From assembly GCA_035699085.1 (NCBI GenBank), contig DASSBG010000041.1, positions 1 through 64,000 of the forward strand: a stretch of 64,000 bases of DNA. The letters run 5' to 3'. The stretch is from DASSBG01 sp035699085 (GTDB lineage Bacteria > Pseudomonadota > Gammaproteobacteria > Xanthomonadales > Rhodanobacteraceae). Below, piece after piece: positions 22,378 through 30,340 of this stretch. The position numbers and the translations under genes are program-made. The first letter of the stretch is position 1; each line of letters starts with the position of its first letter. The notes beneath the pieces are model-generated. The model worked only from the letters and a program-made list of their open reading frames with translations, was not told where the DNA came from and ran no database searches.

Positions 22378-23748
22378 ATGCCCACCGGGGAACCCACCGA
22401 CGAGCTTCGCGCCAACGTATTGCTGGTTGACGATGACGCGCCGACGCTGCGTTCCTTCCGCCGCTGCGTCGAGGGTGCCGGCCACCGGGTCGCGACCGCC
22501 TCCAACAGCGAGGAGGCGCTGGCCGCGCTTGGCCGGCAGACGGTCGACATCTGCGTGCTTGACGTCAATCTCGGCGAGGAGAGCGGCCTCGACATCCTCG
22601 AGCAGATCAAGCAGGAGGCGCCGTGGGTCAGGGTGGTGATGGCGACCGCCGAGGACGATATCGAGCTTGCCGTCCGCTCGATCAAGAGTGGCGCGGCCGA
22701 CTACCTGGTCAAGCCCTGTTCGCCGGACCAGCTGCTGCATGCGGTGCGCCTGCAGGTCGAGGCGCGTGCCTGGGAGCGGCGGCTGGACCAGATCGACGAT
22801 CCCTCGCGTGCCGAACTCACCTTCGAGACGCGTTCGCCGGCCTTGCGCGCGGTGTACGACGCGGCGCGGCAGGTGGCGGTGACGGATGCCACCATATTGA
22901 TCCTGGGCGAGAGCGGCACCGGCAAGAGTGCGCTGGCCCGCGCCATCCACGGCTGGAGCGCCCGCAGGAACGCGACGCTGGCGACGGTAAGCTGCCCGTC
23001 GCTGTCACCCGAGCTGTTGGAGAGCGAACTGTTCGGCCACGTGCGCGGCGCATTCACCGGTGCCGTGGATACGCGCGAGGGGCGGGTGCAATTTGCCGAC
23101 GGCGGCACGCTGTTCCTCGACGAGATTGGCGACATGCCACTGTCGTTGCAACCCAAGCTGCTGCGCTTCCTGCAGGACCAGGAGTACGAGCGCCTGGGTG
23201 ATCCGCGAACCCGCAGGGCCGATGTGCGCGTGGTGGCGGCGACCAACCGCGATCTGGCACAGATGGTGAAGACGCAGTCCTTCCGCGAGGATCTGTACTA
23301 CCGCCTGAACGTGGTCGCGCTGGTGATGCCGCCACTGCGCGACCGGGTGGAGGACGTGCCGCTGCTGTGCGAGCGTATGCTGCTGGCCCTGGCGCAGCGC
23401 TACCACCGGCCGGCCCGCATGTTTACCCAGCAGGCACTCGAGGCGCTGTGCGCCTACCCGTGGCCGGGCAATCTGCGCGAGCTGCACAACGCGATCGAAC
23501 GCGCGGTCATTCTCTGTCCCGGCGAGAGCATCGGCTCAGGGCACCTGCCGTTTGGCAAGACCCGCCGAGGCAACAACGGCAGCCACCACGTCGGCGCCGC
23601 GATCACCCTGGAGGCGCTGGAGCGCGCCCACATCGAGACAGTGGTCGCCACCGCCCCGACACTTGACGAGGCGGCACGTATCCTGGGCATCGACGGCTCC
23701 ACGCTTTACCGCAAGCGGAAGCAGTATCGTGCATTGAGCCGGGAGTAG
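22378..23748 (+). CDS. NtrC-family sigma-54-dependent response regulator
   Basis: A 456-residue activator with an N-terminal receiver (VLLVDDDAPT, CVLDVNLGEESG phospho-Asp, VKPCS; about 14-130), a central AAA+ domain and a Fis-type DNA-binding helix at the end (PTLDEAARILGIDGSTLYRK). The AAA+ domain has Walker A GESGTGKS, the sigma-54 contact loop GAFTGAV and Walker B TLFLDEIGDMP. It should activate sigma-54 promoters after phosphorylation. The ATG at 22378 follows AGAGGA. No cognate kinase is adjacent, which makes it an orphan regulator here. The most similar subfamily in known genomes is the two-component TyrR/AtoC-like group. Confidence 0.93.
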   Translation: MPTGEPTDELRANVLLVDDDAPTLRSFRRCVEGAGHRVATASNSEEALAALGRQTVDICVLDVNLGEESGLDILEQIKQEAPWVRVVMATAEDDIELAVRSIKSGAADYLVKPCSPDQLLHAVRLQVEARAWERRLDQIDDPSRAELTFETRSPALRAVYDAARQVAVTDATILILGESGTGKSALARAIHGWSARRNATLATVSCPSLSPELLESELFGHVRGAFTGAVDTREGRVQFADGGTLFLDEIGDMPLSLQPKLLRFLQDQEYERLGDPRTRRADVRVVAATNRDLAQMVKTQSFREDLYYRLNVVALVMPPLRDRVEDVPLLCERMLLALAQRYHRPARMFTQQALEALCAYPWPGNLRELHNAIERAVILCPGESIGSGHLPFGKTRRGNNGSHHVGAAITLEALERAHIETVVATAPTLDEAARILGIDGSTLYRKRKQYRALSRE

Positions 23749-23857
23749 GGAATGGAGAACAGGGAACAGGCAGAGCGCGGAACCTGCTGCACGAGCGTGT
23801 CGGCGGCGCGACCGCGCTTCGCTCGCAAGCGACGTCTGTCACCCTGATGCCGGCGCG

Positions 23858-24166
23858 CTAGCCGCGGGCGCCCCACTCGGCGTTGTCCTCGAACTCGACG
23901 GCGAGGCCGTTCTCGGCGGCCACGGCGCGGGCCACGGCCCGCACTCGCGGCAGTGCGTCGTCGTCGCAGGTCTCGACGATGATGGCGTGATGGCCGGGGC
24001 CCATGTCGCCGCGCAGGCCCGATGAGGTGCTGTCCGGATCGTCCATGTGCGGCATCAGGTCCTGGATCTCCTCGGCACGCTCGACACCGTCCAGCGCGCC
24101 GAGCCGGTTCACCAGGTTTTCGGTCATGCTCTCGTCGGCCGTCAGGCGAATGTTCAGCAGGCCCAT
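23858..24166 (-). CDS. Conserved-looking small protein of unknown function
   Basis: A 102-residue soluble protein without a signal peptide. The alternation of short strands and helices (MGLLNIRLTADESMTENLVN, then HAIIVETCDDDALPRVRAVA) suggests a ferredoxin-like or ACT-like alpha/beta fold such as those that bind small ligands or metals. One Cys (VETCDDD) and several His and Asp are present. I do not recognise the family. It is convergent with the NtrC-type regulator and divergent from ku across a 346-bp gap. The ATG at 24166 has no strong ribosome-binding site. Confidence 0.6.
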   Translation of the reverse strand: MGLLNIRLTADESMTENLVNRLGALDGVERAEEIQDLMPHMDDPDSTSSGLRGDMGPGHHAIIVETCDDDALPRVRAVARAVAAENGLAVEFEDNAEWGARG

Positions 24167-24512
24167 GTCGGTGTCGCCCGTGGCGCAGCGGTGTGCTGCA
24201 TCGCCTGAGGATGCATGCGCCGTGCCACCCGCGCGCGCCGGGCTTTTGCGCCGGGGCGCGTGCCTCTGCGTGCTGCAAACTGCCACCCCGCCCGCAATCG
24301 ACGTGCAATCTGCCGGTGCTCGCCTGCGGTCGCGCTCCTTTCCAAACCTCATGATCTACTTGGAAAAGGCCATCGAACCATTTGATTTTACTATGGATAC
24401 GTCGTCGTCCTGTTCAGTGAACCGAATTCGCCGCAAAGGCTCTCGCTTAGGCGGCAATTCATCGCCGCGCGCCTAGCATTGACAGCCCGAGGACGCTCTG
24501 CGAGGTGCCGCC
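24167..24512. other. 346-bp gap upstream of ku
   Basis: The half next to ku (about 24335-24440) is markedly less GC-rich than the surroundings, including TTTGATTTTACTATGGATAC, and probably holds the ku promoter; no hexamer pair at correct spacing is clear. The other half has a GC-rich imperfect inverted repeat around 24227-24262. No credible ORF. Confidence 0.5.
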
Positions 24513-25424
24513 GTGGCACGCCCCATCTGGACCGGAAGCCTCTCGTTCGGCCTGCTCAACGTGCCGGTGTCGTTGATGACCGGCGAGCGCAAGGTCGACC
24601 TGCACTTTCACATGATCGACTCGCGCAACAACGCGCGCGTGCGCTACGAGCGCGTCAACGACGAAAGCGGCGAGGAGGTGCCCTGGAAGGAGATCGTCAA
24701 GGCCTTCGAGTACGAGAAGGGCAACTACGTGGTGCTGGAACCGGGCGACATCGAGTCGGCGGCATCCGAGAACCACGAGACGGTGGAGATGGAGACCTTC
24801 GTCGACGCCGACGCCATCGATCCGCGGTACTTCGAGAAGCCCTACGTGCTGGTGCCGGGCAAGAAGGCCGAGAAGGGGTACGTGCTGCTGCGCGAGACGC
24901 TGAAATCCACCGGCCGGGTCGGCATCGCGCGGGTCGTCATCCGCACCCGCGAATACCTGTGCGCGGTCATGCCCAATGGCGACGCGCTCGTCCTCATGTT
25001 GTTGCGCTACGCCGAGGAGCTGGTTGACCTGGAGGATTACAAGCTGCCTACCGGCGAGGCCGGCGATTATCGCATCGCGCCGCAGGAGCTGAAGATGGCA
25101 AACCAGCTGATTGATGCCATGAGCGGCCCGTGGAAGCCGGAGGAGTACAAGGACGAGTTCCGCCAGCGGCTGGTCAAGGTGATCGACAAGCGGCTGCAGA
25201 GCAAGGGCCTGCAGCAGCCCGCGCAAGAGGGTGGCCACGCCGCCGAGCCGCCGGCGACCAACGTGGTCGATTTCATGTCGCTGCTGAAGGAGAGCCTGGA
25301 CAGCAACCGGCGGACGCCGGCCAAGAAAGGCTCCGGACGCAAGGCGGCCGGCAAGTCGGCCAGCAAGACGGCGCGCAAGCGCACGGCCCGCAAGGCGCCC
25401 GCCAGGAAAAAGGGCACGAGCTGA
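24513..25424 (+). CDS. ku: Non-homologous end-joining protein Ku
   Basis: A 303-residue homodimeric DNA-end-binding protein. MARPIWTGSLSFGLLNVPVS and VRYERVN are the typical N-terminus; LVPGKKAEKGYVLLRETLKS and IRTREYLCAVMPNGDALVLM lie in the beta-barrel ring. The last 40 residues are a Lys/Ala/Arg-rich tail (KKGSGRKAAGKSASKTARKR) of the kind known to bind DNA and help Ku slide. The start is a GTG at 24513, giving the standard N-terminus. Ku recruits LigD; both genes are in this window, about 8 kb apart rather than adjacent. Confidence 0.96.
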   Translation: MARPIWTGSLSFGLLNVPVSLMTGERKVDLHFHMIDSRNNARVRYERVNDESGEEVPWKEIVKAFEYEKGNYVVLEPGDIESAASENHETVEMETFVDADAIDPRYFEKPYVLVPGKKAEKGYVLLRETLKSTGRVGIARVVIRTREYLCAVMPNGDALVLMLLRYAEELVDLEDYKLPTGEAGDYRIAPQELKMANQLIDAMSGPWKPEEYKDEFRQRLVKVIDKRLQSKGLQQPAQEGGHAAEPPATNVVDFMSLLKESLDSNRRTPAKKGSGRKAAGKSASKTARKRTARKAPARKKGTS

Positions 25425-25492
25425 GGCCGGCGGGCCGGTTCCGGGCCCGCGTCGGCGCCGCCGCCGGCACTGCGGGCTGGGCCCGGTTCTGC

Positions 25493-25498
25493 CAGAAT
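25493..25498 (+). promoter_or_regulatory. -10-like CAGAAT before the histidine kinase
   Basis: GCCAGAATGTCGCGCATG places CAGAAT seven bases before the ATG at 25506 and overlapping the alternative ATG at 25497. The geometry matches the other leaderless-type starts in this window. No -35 seen. Confidence 0.3.
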
Positions 25499-25505
25499 GT
25501 CGCGC

Positions 25506-27326
25506 ATGCACGAAGGCGCGCAAGCCGGAGCGAGGACGCGGGGTCTGGTGCGGCAAGTCGGCGAGCGCTGGCGCATGCTGGCGTTGCTGGCGATAGTCGT
25601 GCTGGTGGTGGCGCTGCCGTACTGGATCAACCGCGCCAGCACGGCGGCGGCGATCGAGGCGCAGTCCTGGGTGGCGCACAGCGAAGAGGTTCGCGCATCG
25701 GCCTACCAGTTGACCTCGCAGGTCCGCGACATGGAGGCGGCGGTGTACGCACTGCTGCAGACCGGCGCGAACAGCGACATCAAGCAGCGTCTCGCCGAAT
25801 CCCGCACCCAGATCGAACCCCTGCTGGCGGAGCTGCGCGGCTTGACCGTCGACAATCCGGACCAGCAGGTGCGCCTGGGCTCCCTGACCACGGTGATCAA
25901 CCAGCGCGTCGGGCTGATGGATGCCGCGCTCGCCGCGCATGCGGCGGGCGACGATGCGGCGGCCTGGCAGGACATGGCCGAAGCGGAGCGGCGCTACCGC
26001 TACCGCCACATTGCCGACACCATCGTCAACAACGAACGCCAGTTGCTGGAGCAGCGCGGCGAAATCGCGGCGCACAAGGCCAGCATCGAACGCTGGGTCT
26101 ACGCCGGCATCACCCTGGCGCAACTGCTGCTGCTGGCCACCGTGGTGGTGGTGTCGGAGCGGCAGACGGTGCGGCGGCTGCGGGCGGAGACAGCCGCGCG
26201 GGGCGCGGTGGAGCGCTCGCGGCGGATCGTGCAGACGGTGCGCGAGCCGATGGTGGTGCTCGACGCGGATCTCTGCGTGTTGATGGTCAATCCGGCCTTC
26301 ATCGAGCTCTACGGTGGCGATGAGACGATGGAGCAGCGCCATTCGTCGTTGCGCGACATCGGCGTCGGCATCTGGGACGACGAGCCCTTCCTGCAGCGGC
26401 TGACGGACGTGATCAGGCGCAACCGCGAACTGTGGGACTACCGGCTCAACCAGACCACGGCGGACGGCGTGGAGCGCCACATGCTGATGAATGCGCGGCG
26501 CATGGAGTTGCCCGGCACGACTGCGCCGGCGCTGCTGCTGACCGTCAATGACGACACCGCGCGCACCCTGGCCGACAACCAGATCATCGCGCTCAACCGC
26601 CAGTTGGAAGGCAAGATCGAGCAGGTCTCCGACATCAACCGTGAGCTGGAGGCCTTCAGCTACTCGGTGTCCCACGACCTGCGCGCGCCGCTGCGCCACA
26701 TCGCCGGCTTCTCCGAAAAGCTCATCGTGCACCTTGGTGGCGACATCGACCGCAACACCCGCCACTACCTGGAGGTGATCGGCCAGGCGGCACAGCGCAT
26801 GGCACAATCGATCGATGACCTGCTGGTGTACTCGCGCCTCGGTCGCGGCGCCCTGCGGCTGGCGCCGGTGGACATGCAGTCGCTGGTCGAGCAGGCCCGG
26901 GCGCTGGTGATGAGCGAGGTGCGCGAGCGGACCATCGAGTGGCAGGTGATGCCGCTGCCGGTGGTGGTGGGCGACGACAACATGCTGCGCACGGTGTGGC
27001 AGAACGTGCTGGAGAACGCGGTCAAGTACACCTCGGGTCGCGATCCCGCGAAGATCAACATCAGCGTCCGGCGCAACCGGCGCGGCGACTACGAGTTCAG
27101 CGTGGCAGACAATGGCGCCGGATTCGACATGCGCTACGTCGACAAGTTGTTCGGCGTATTCCAGCGGTTGCACAAGGCCAGCGAGTTCCCGGGCAGCGGT
27201 ATCGGCCTTGCCAGCGTGCGTCGTATCATTGGCCGGCATGGCGGGCGCGTCTGGGCCGAAGGCGAACTCGGGCGGGGCGCGACCTTCCACTTTTCCCTTC
27301 CCGCATCGCCTGATGCAGCAACGTGA
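25506..27326 (+). CDS. CHASE3/PAS sensor histidine kinase
   Basis: A 606-residue membrane sensor (609 if the ATG at 25497 is used). TM1 lies near residues 22-40, a CHASE3-like helical periplasmic region near 45-200 (RASTAAAIEAQSWVAHSEEV), TM2 near 201-222, then a PAS domain (EPMVVLDADLCVLMVNPAFI) and a kinase core with FSYSVSHDLRAPLRHI (phospho-His near 391). ATP-binding boxes are NVLENAVKYTSGRD, VADNGAGFDMRYVDKLFGVF and GSGIGLASVRRIIGRHGG. The core resembles phytochrome-type kinases (HWE/BphP style, FSYSVSHDLRAPL) that pair with Rcp1-like regulators. The next gene is exactly such a regulator, eight bases downstream. Confidence 0.92.
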   Translation: MHEGAQAGARTRGLVRQVGERWRMLALLAIVVLVVALPYWINRASTAAAIEAQSWVAHSEEVRASAYQLTSQVRDMEAAVYALLQTGANSDIKQRLAESRTQIEPLLAELRGLTVDNPDQQVRLGSLTTVINQRVGLMDAALAAHAAGDDAAAWQDMAEAERRYRYRHIADTIVNNERQLLEQRGEIAAHKASIERWVYAGITLAQLLLLATVVVVSERQTVRRLRAETAARGAVERSRRIVQTVREPMVVLDADLCVLMVNPAFIELYGGDETMEQRHSSLRDIGVGIWDDEPFLQRLTDVIRRNRELWDYRLNQTTADGVERHMLMNARRMELPGTTAPALLLTVNDDTARTLADNQIIALNRQLEGKIEQVSDINRELEAFSYSVSHDLRAPLRHIAGFSEKLIVHLGGDIDRNTRHYLEVIGQAAQRMAQSIDDLLVYSRLGRGALRLAPVDMQSLVEQARALVMSEVRERTIEWQVMPLPVVVGDDNMLRTVWQNVLENAVKYTSGRDPAKINISVRRNRRGDYEFSVADNGAGFDMRYVDKLFGVFQRLHKASEFPGSGIGLASVRRIIGRHGGRVWAEGELGRGATFHFSLPASPDAAT

Positions 27327-27334
27327 GAGACTGA

Positions 27335-27781
27335 ATGAATGCCAGCAGCCTGCACACGATCCTGATCGCCGAGGACAGCGCCGCCGACGCCGAGATGACC
27401 ATCGACGCGCTGCGCGAGGCCAAGCTGGTGAACCCGATCCAGCACGTCGAGGATGGTGCCGAGGCGCTTGATTGGCTGTTGGCGCGTGGGCCTCATGCCG
27501 GCCGGCCGCCCGGCCATCCCGCTGTGGTGCTGTTGGATATCAAGATGCCGCGGATGGACGGGCTGGAGGCGCTCCAGCAGATGCGCGCGCACGAATCGCT
27601 GCGCCACATCCCGGTCGTCATCCTGACGTCTTCGCGCGAGGAGAGCGACCTGGCGCGAAGCTGGGATCTCGGCGTCAATGCCTACGTGGTCAAACCGGTC
27701 GATGCGCAGCAGTTTTTCGAGGCCGTCCGCACGCTGGGGCGGTTCTGGGCCGTGTTGAACGAAGTTCCGGACGAGGATTGA
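27335..27781 (+). CDS. Rcp1-like single-domain response regulator
   Basis: A 148-residue stand-alone receiver. ILIAEDSAADAEM supplies the acidic pair, VVLLDIKMPRMDGLEAL the phospho-Asp, VILTSSREESD the Thr/Ser switch and VVKPVD the Lys. The insertion LLARGPHAGRPPGHP between beta2 and beta3 and the YVVKPVDAQQFFEAVRTLG ending are typical of the Rcp1/CheY-like regulators partnered with phytochrome-type kinases. No output domain exists, so phosphate is passed on or the protein acts by binding. It is eight bases after the kinase and three bases before the hybrid kinase. Confidence 0.93.
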   Translation: MNASSLHTILIAEDSAADAEMTIDALREAKLVNPIQHVEDGAEALDWLLARGPHAGRPPGHPAVVLLDIKMPRMDGLEALQQMRAHESLRHIPVVILTSSREESDLARSWDLGVNAYVVKPVDAQQFFEAVRTLGRFWAVLNEVPDED

Positions 27782-27783
27782 GC

Positions 27784-29376
27784 ATGGGCGTCGTCAAGGA
27801 CAGCGCACCCGCCGGCCAGTACGCCCAACCGCAGGAGGTTGCGCGCGTCCTGCAGATCGAGGATGCGGAGGCTGACGCGGAGTTGCTGCTTGACGCCCTG
27901 CGCAACGACGGCATCGAGTGCGTGACCAGGCTGGTCGACAACGAGCAGGCTTTTGTCGATGCGCTGGAGACGTTCGCGCCCGACATCATCCTCTCGGACC
28001 TGAGCCTGCCTGGCTTCAATGGCTATCGCGCGCTGGAGCTGCTGCGCGAACGCGACCCGGTGCTGCCCTTCATCTTCGTGTCCGGCACCATGGGCGAGGA
28101 GGTGGCGGTCGAGGCACTGCGCAAGGGCGCGACCGATTATGTCCTCAAGGACAATCCGGTGCGGCTGGCCCCGGCGGTGCGCCGGGCGCTGCGGGACGCC
28201 GCCGAGCAGCGAAACTTCGGCCGCCTCGAGGCCGAGTTGATGCGGGCCCAGCGCTTCGAAAGCCTGGCCCTGCTGGCCGGCGGTCTCAGCCACGACCTGC
28301 GCAACCTGCTGCAGCCTTTGTTGCTGGCCGCGGACGCCCTCGACGAGTACAAGGACGACCCGCGGCTCGGCCGCTTGGGCGGGCTGGTGCGCAGCTGCGG
28401 GCAGCGCGGCCTTGAGATGGTGTCGTCGATGCTGGCTTTCGCGCGTGGCGCACGCCAGGCCGAGCAGGTGCGCCTGGGCGGCCTGTTCCAGGCCGTGGCC
28501 TTGTTGCTGCAGGGCAGCGTACCGCGCAGCGTCAAGCTGGAGATCAGCGAGTCCGACGATCCCGAGCTGCAGTTCGAGGGCAACCAGACGGAACTGCAGC
28601 AGTGCCTGCTCAACCTGTGTCTCAACGCGATCCAGGCGATGCCAGATGGCGGCACGGTGCGGGTCGGTGCGCGGCGCCTGAAGCTGGACGAGACGTTCTT
28701 CAGTGCCGGTGAAAAGGCCGTGCCGGGCGATTTCCTGGAGCTGACGGTCAGCGACAGCGGCACCGGCATGAGCCCGGAGACGATGGCCAAGCTGTTCCAG
28801 CCGTTCTTCAGTACCAAACCCGGCGGCACCGGCCTGGGGCTGATGTCATGCAAGCGGATCGTGGAGAGCTATGGCGGCGTGATGCGCGTGCGCAGCGTGG
28901 TCGGCGAAGGCTCGACCTTCGCCTTGTACCTGCCGCTGCAGCCGGCCGAGGAAGGCGAAGCCGGGCGCAGCACCAGCTTGCCGGCGGGTCAGGGCGAACG
29001 CGTGCTGATCGTGGCCGAGAACGCCGGCAAGCTGGCGTTGCTGGCCGACTCCCTGGGCAGTTATGGCTACGACGTGCGCTCCGAGCAGAGTGGCGCGGCC
29101 GCGTTGCTGTCGCTGGAGCGCGATGGCTTGCCCCAGCTGGTCATCGTGGACGCCGACATGAGCCTGCTGACCGGCGTGCGCACGTTGGCCGCGCTGGTCG
29201 AACGCGACTACCGCGGTGCCGTGCTGATGCTGGCGCGGCCCGAGGCACCGCCCGACCTCGAAGGCTTGCCCGATTCGCTGGACCTGCACCTGCTCGACAA
29301 GCCGGTGCAGGTGGATGCGCTGCTGTACACCGTGCGCGACGCACTCGACAGCGCCCGCCGCCGCGCGCAGCAGTAG
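27784..29376 (+). CDS. Receiver-kinase-receiver hybrid protein
   Basis: A 530-residue cytoplasmic protein. Receiver 1 (about 20-140) has LQIEDAEADAELLL, IILSDLSLPGFNG (phospho-Asp), VSGTMGEEV and VLKDNPVRL. A kinase core follows with LLAGGLSHDLRNLLQPLLL (phospho-His), LLNLCLNAIQAMPDGG and VSDSGTGMSPETM plus GGTGLGLMSCKRIV. Receiver 2 (about 405-525) keeps IVDADMSLL and LLDKPV, but its first acidic pocket reads VAENAGK rather than paired Asp, so it may be poorly phosphorylated. This is the third step of a compact relay with the preceding kinase and receiver. Confidence 0.9.
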   Translation: MGVVKDSAPAGQYAQPQEVARVLQIEDAEADAELLLDALRNDGIECVTRLVDNEQAFVDALETFAPDIILSDLSLPGFNGYRALELLRERDPVLPFIFVSGTMGEEVAVEALRKGATDYVLKDNPVRLAPAVRRALRDAAEQRNFGRLEAELMRAQRFESLALLAGGLSHDLRNLLQPLLLAADALDEYKDDPRLGRLGGLVRSCGQRGLEMVSSMLAFARGARQAEQVRLGGLFQAVALLLQGSVPRSVKLEISESDDPELQFEGNQTELQQCLLNLCLNAIQAMPDGGTVRVGARRLKLDETFFSAGEKAVPGDFLELTVSDSGTGMSPETMAKLFQPFFSTKPGGTGLGLMSCKRIVESYGGVMRVRSVVGEGSTFALYLPLQPAEEGEAGRSTSLPAGQGERVLIVAENAGKLALLADSLGSYGYDVRSEQSGAAALLSLERDGLPQLVIVDADMSLLTGVRTLAALVERDYRGAVLMLARPEAPPDLEGLPDSLDLHLLDKPVQVDALLYTVRDALDSARRRAQQ

Positions 29377-29583
29377 GTGCCGGGGCTGGGGCCGCGCAGC
29401 GGCTTGGCCCCGATCCGCCCTGATCCGCAGACGCTCGCGCCGCGGTGCGCAACCTGACCGCGGGCGAATGCGGCGGCGAGGCGCCGCCTTGCCTGCGACG
29501 CCCGCTGCTGATCGCAATGCCTTGAGCGTGTGCGCGTGCACCCGCGTTTGTTTCGCGTACAGGGGCTTTTGGCGCTGTCCCCG

Positions 29584-29793
29584 TCAATCGCGCAAGGGCG
29601 CGGCTGCAAGCAGGCCGCGAAAGGCGATGCCGCGGCGTTGGCGGAACTCGCAGAACGCCTGCACCAGGCGGTCGTTCTCGGCGCGCAGGCGGTGGCGGGT
29701 GGTGCCGCCACCAGGCCGCCCGACGGGCTCATCGCTGCCGTCGTGGCGCGAGTCGTTGCCGTCGGGCAGTGGGTCGTCGTTGAGTTGGAACAT
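29584..29793 (-). CDS. Small hypothetical protein
   Basis: A 69-residue polar protein of unknown function. The start ATG is preceded by CGGAG eight bases upstream on the minus strand, which supports real translation. The middle part is Asp/Gly/His-rich (DGNDSRHDGSDEPVG) and the C-terminal half could form an amphipathic helix (RLRAENDRLVQAFCEFRQRR). No signal peptide or membrane segment. It could alternatively be a chance reading frame. Confidence 0.4.
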   Translation of the reverse strand: MFQLNDDPLPDGNDSRHDGSDEPVGRPGGGTTRHRLRAENDRLVQAFCEFRQRRGIAFRGLLAAAPLRD

Positions 29794-29820
29794 GCGAGAA
29801 CTCCGGGGGTGCGGTGCAGC

Positions 29821-29948
29821 GATTCCCTGCCAGAGCCATCCTTGGCTGGCGTGTCCATCCGTGGCGGGAGCGCGAATCGATCAATGATTCCCTTGCCTGT
29901 GCCGTCCCTGAGCGGGCGTGCCCATCCCTGGCATGCGCGAATCCCGGT
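29821..29948. repeat. Two ~65-bp imperfect direct repeats
   Basis: GATTCCCTGCCAGAGCC... at 29821 and GATTCCCTTGCCTGTGCC... at 29886 are divergent copies with a 65-bp period, each containing the block CGTGTCCATCCGTGGC or CGTGCCCATCCCTGGC. They lie between the small protein and the DUF1328 gene. This looks like a dispersed non-coding repeat family. Confidence 0.55.
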
Positions 29949-29963
29949 TGTGCTTGCTGCTTC

Positions 29964-30125
29964 TCAGACCCTGCGTCGACCGCGGAACAAACTGATGACG
30001 AAAAGGACGAGAAACACGATGAACAGTATCTTGGCAATGGTGGCGGCCGCTCCGGCCAATCCGCCAAAACCGAGTACGCCGGCAATGATCGCCACGATCA
30101 GGAACACCAGCGCGTAGTACAGCAT
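29964..30125 (-). CDS. DUF1328 family small membrane protein (YtjA-like)
   Basis: A 53-residue double-spanning membrane peptide. MLYYALVFLIVAIIAGVLGF and GGLAGAAATIAKILFIVFLV are the family's two helices, ending FRGRRRV. The family is widespread in proteobacteria, often induced by stress or in stationary phase, and its biochemical role is unknown. The start at 30125 gives the canonical length and follows AAGGAATGG; a longer in-frame start at 30188 would add 21 residues. It fits the stress-gene neighbourhood upstream. Confidence 0.88.
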   Translation of the reverse strand: MLYYALVFLIVAIIAGVLGFGGLAGAAATIAKILFIVFLVLFVISLFRGRRRV

Positions 30126-30340
30126 CCGTTTCCATTCCTTGCCATCAGCCGTTGTCGGCGGATATATGTCATTCAAGCTTCGTGCCATGTTGCATGCAGT
30201 GAGCGATTCTTTGTAGATCAATGCGTTACGCTCAGGCTGGTGCATGGCGAAGCGTGCAGAATGCAGCATCGCGAAGACGCCGGTCTGCAAGGTGCAATGG
30301 CGGGGCCGCCTGTGCGAAGGCGAGTGGTGGCGACGCGGAT

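Noticed and set aside
24459..27290. 943-aa minus-strand open frame
   Set aside because: Antisense to ku and the sensor kinase, no domain or signal.
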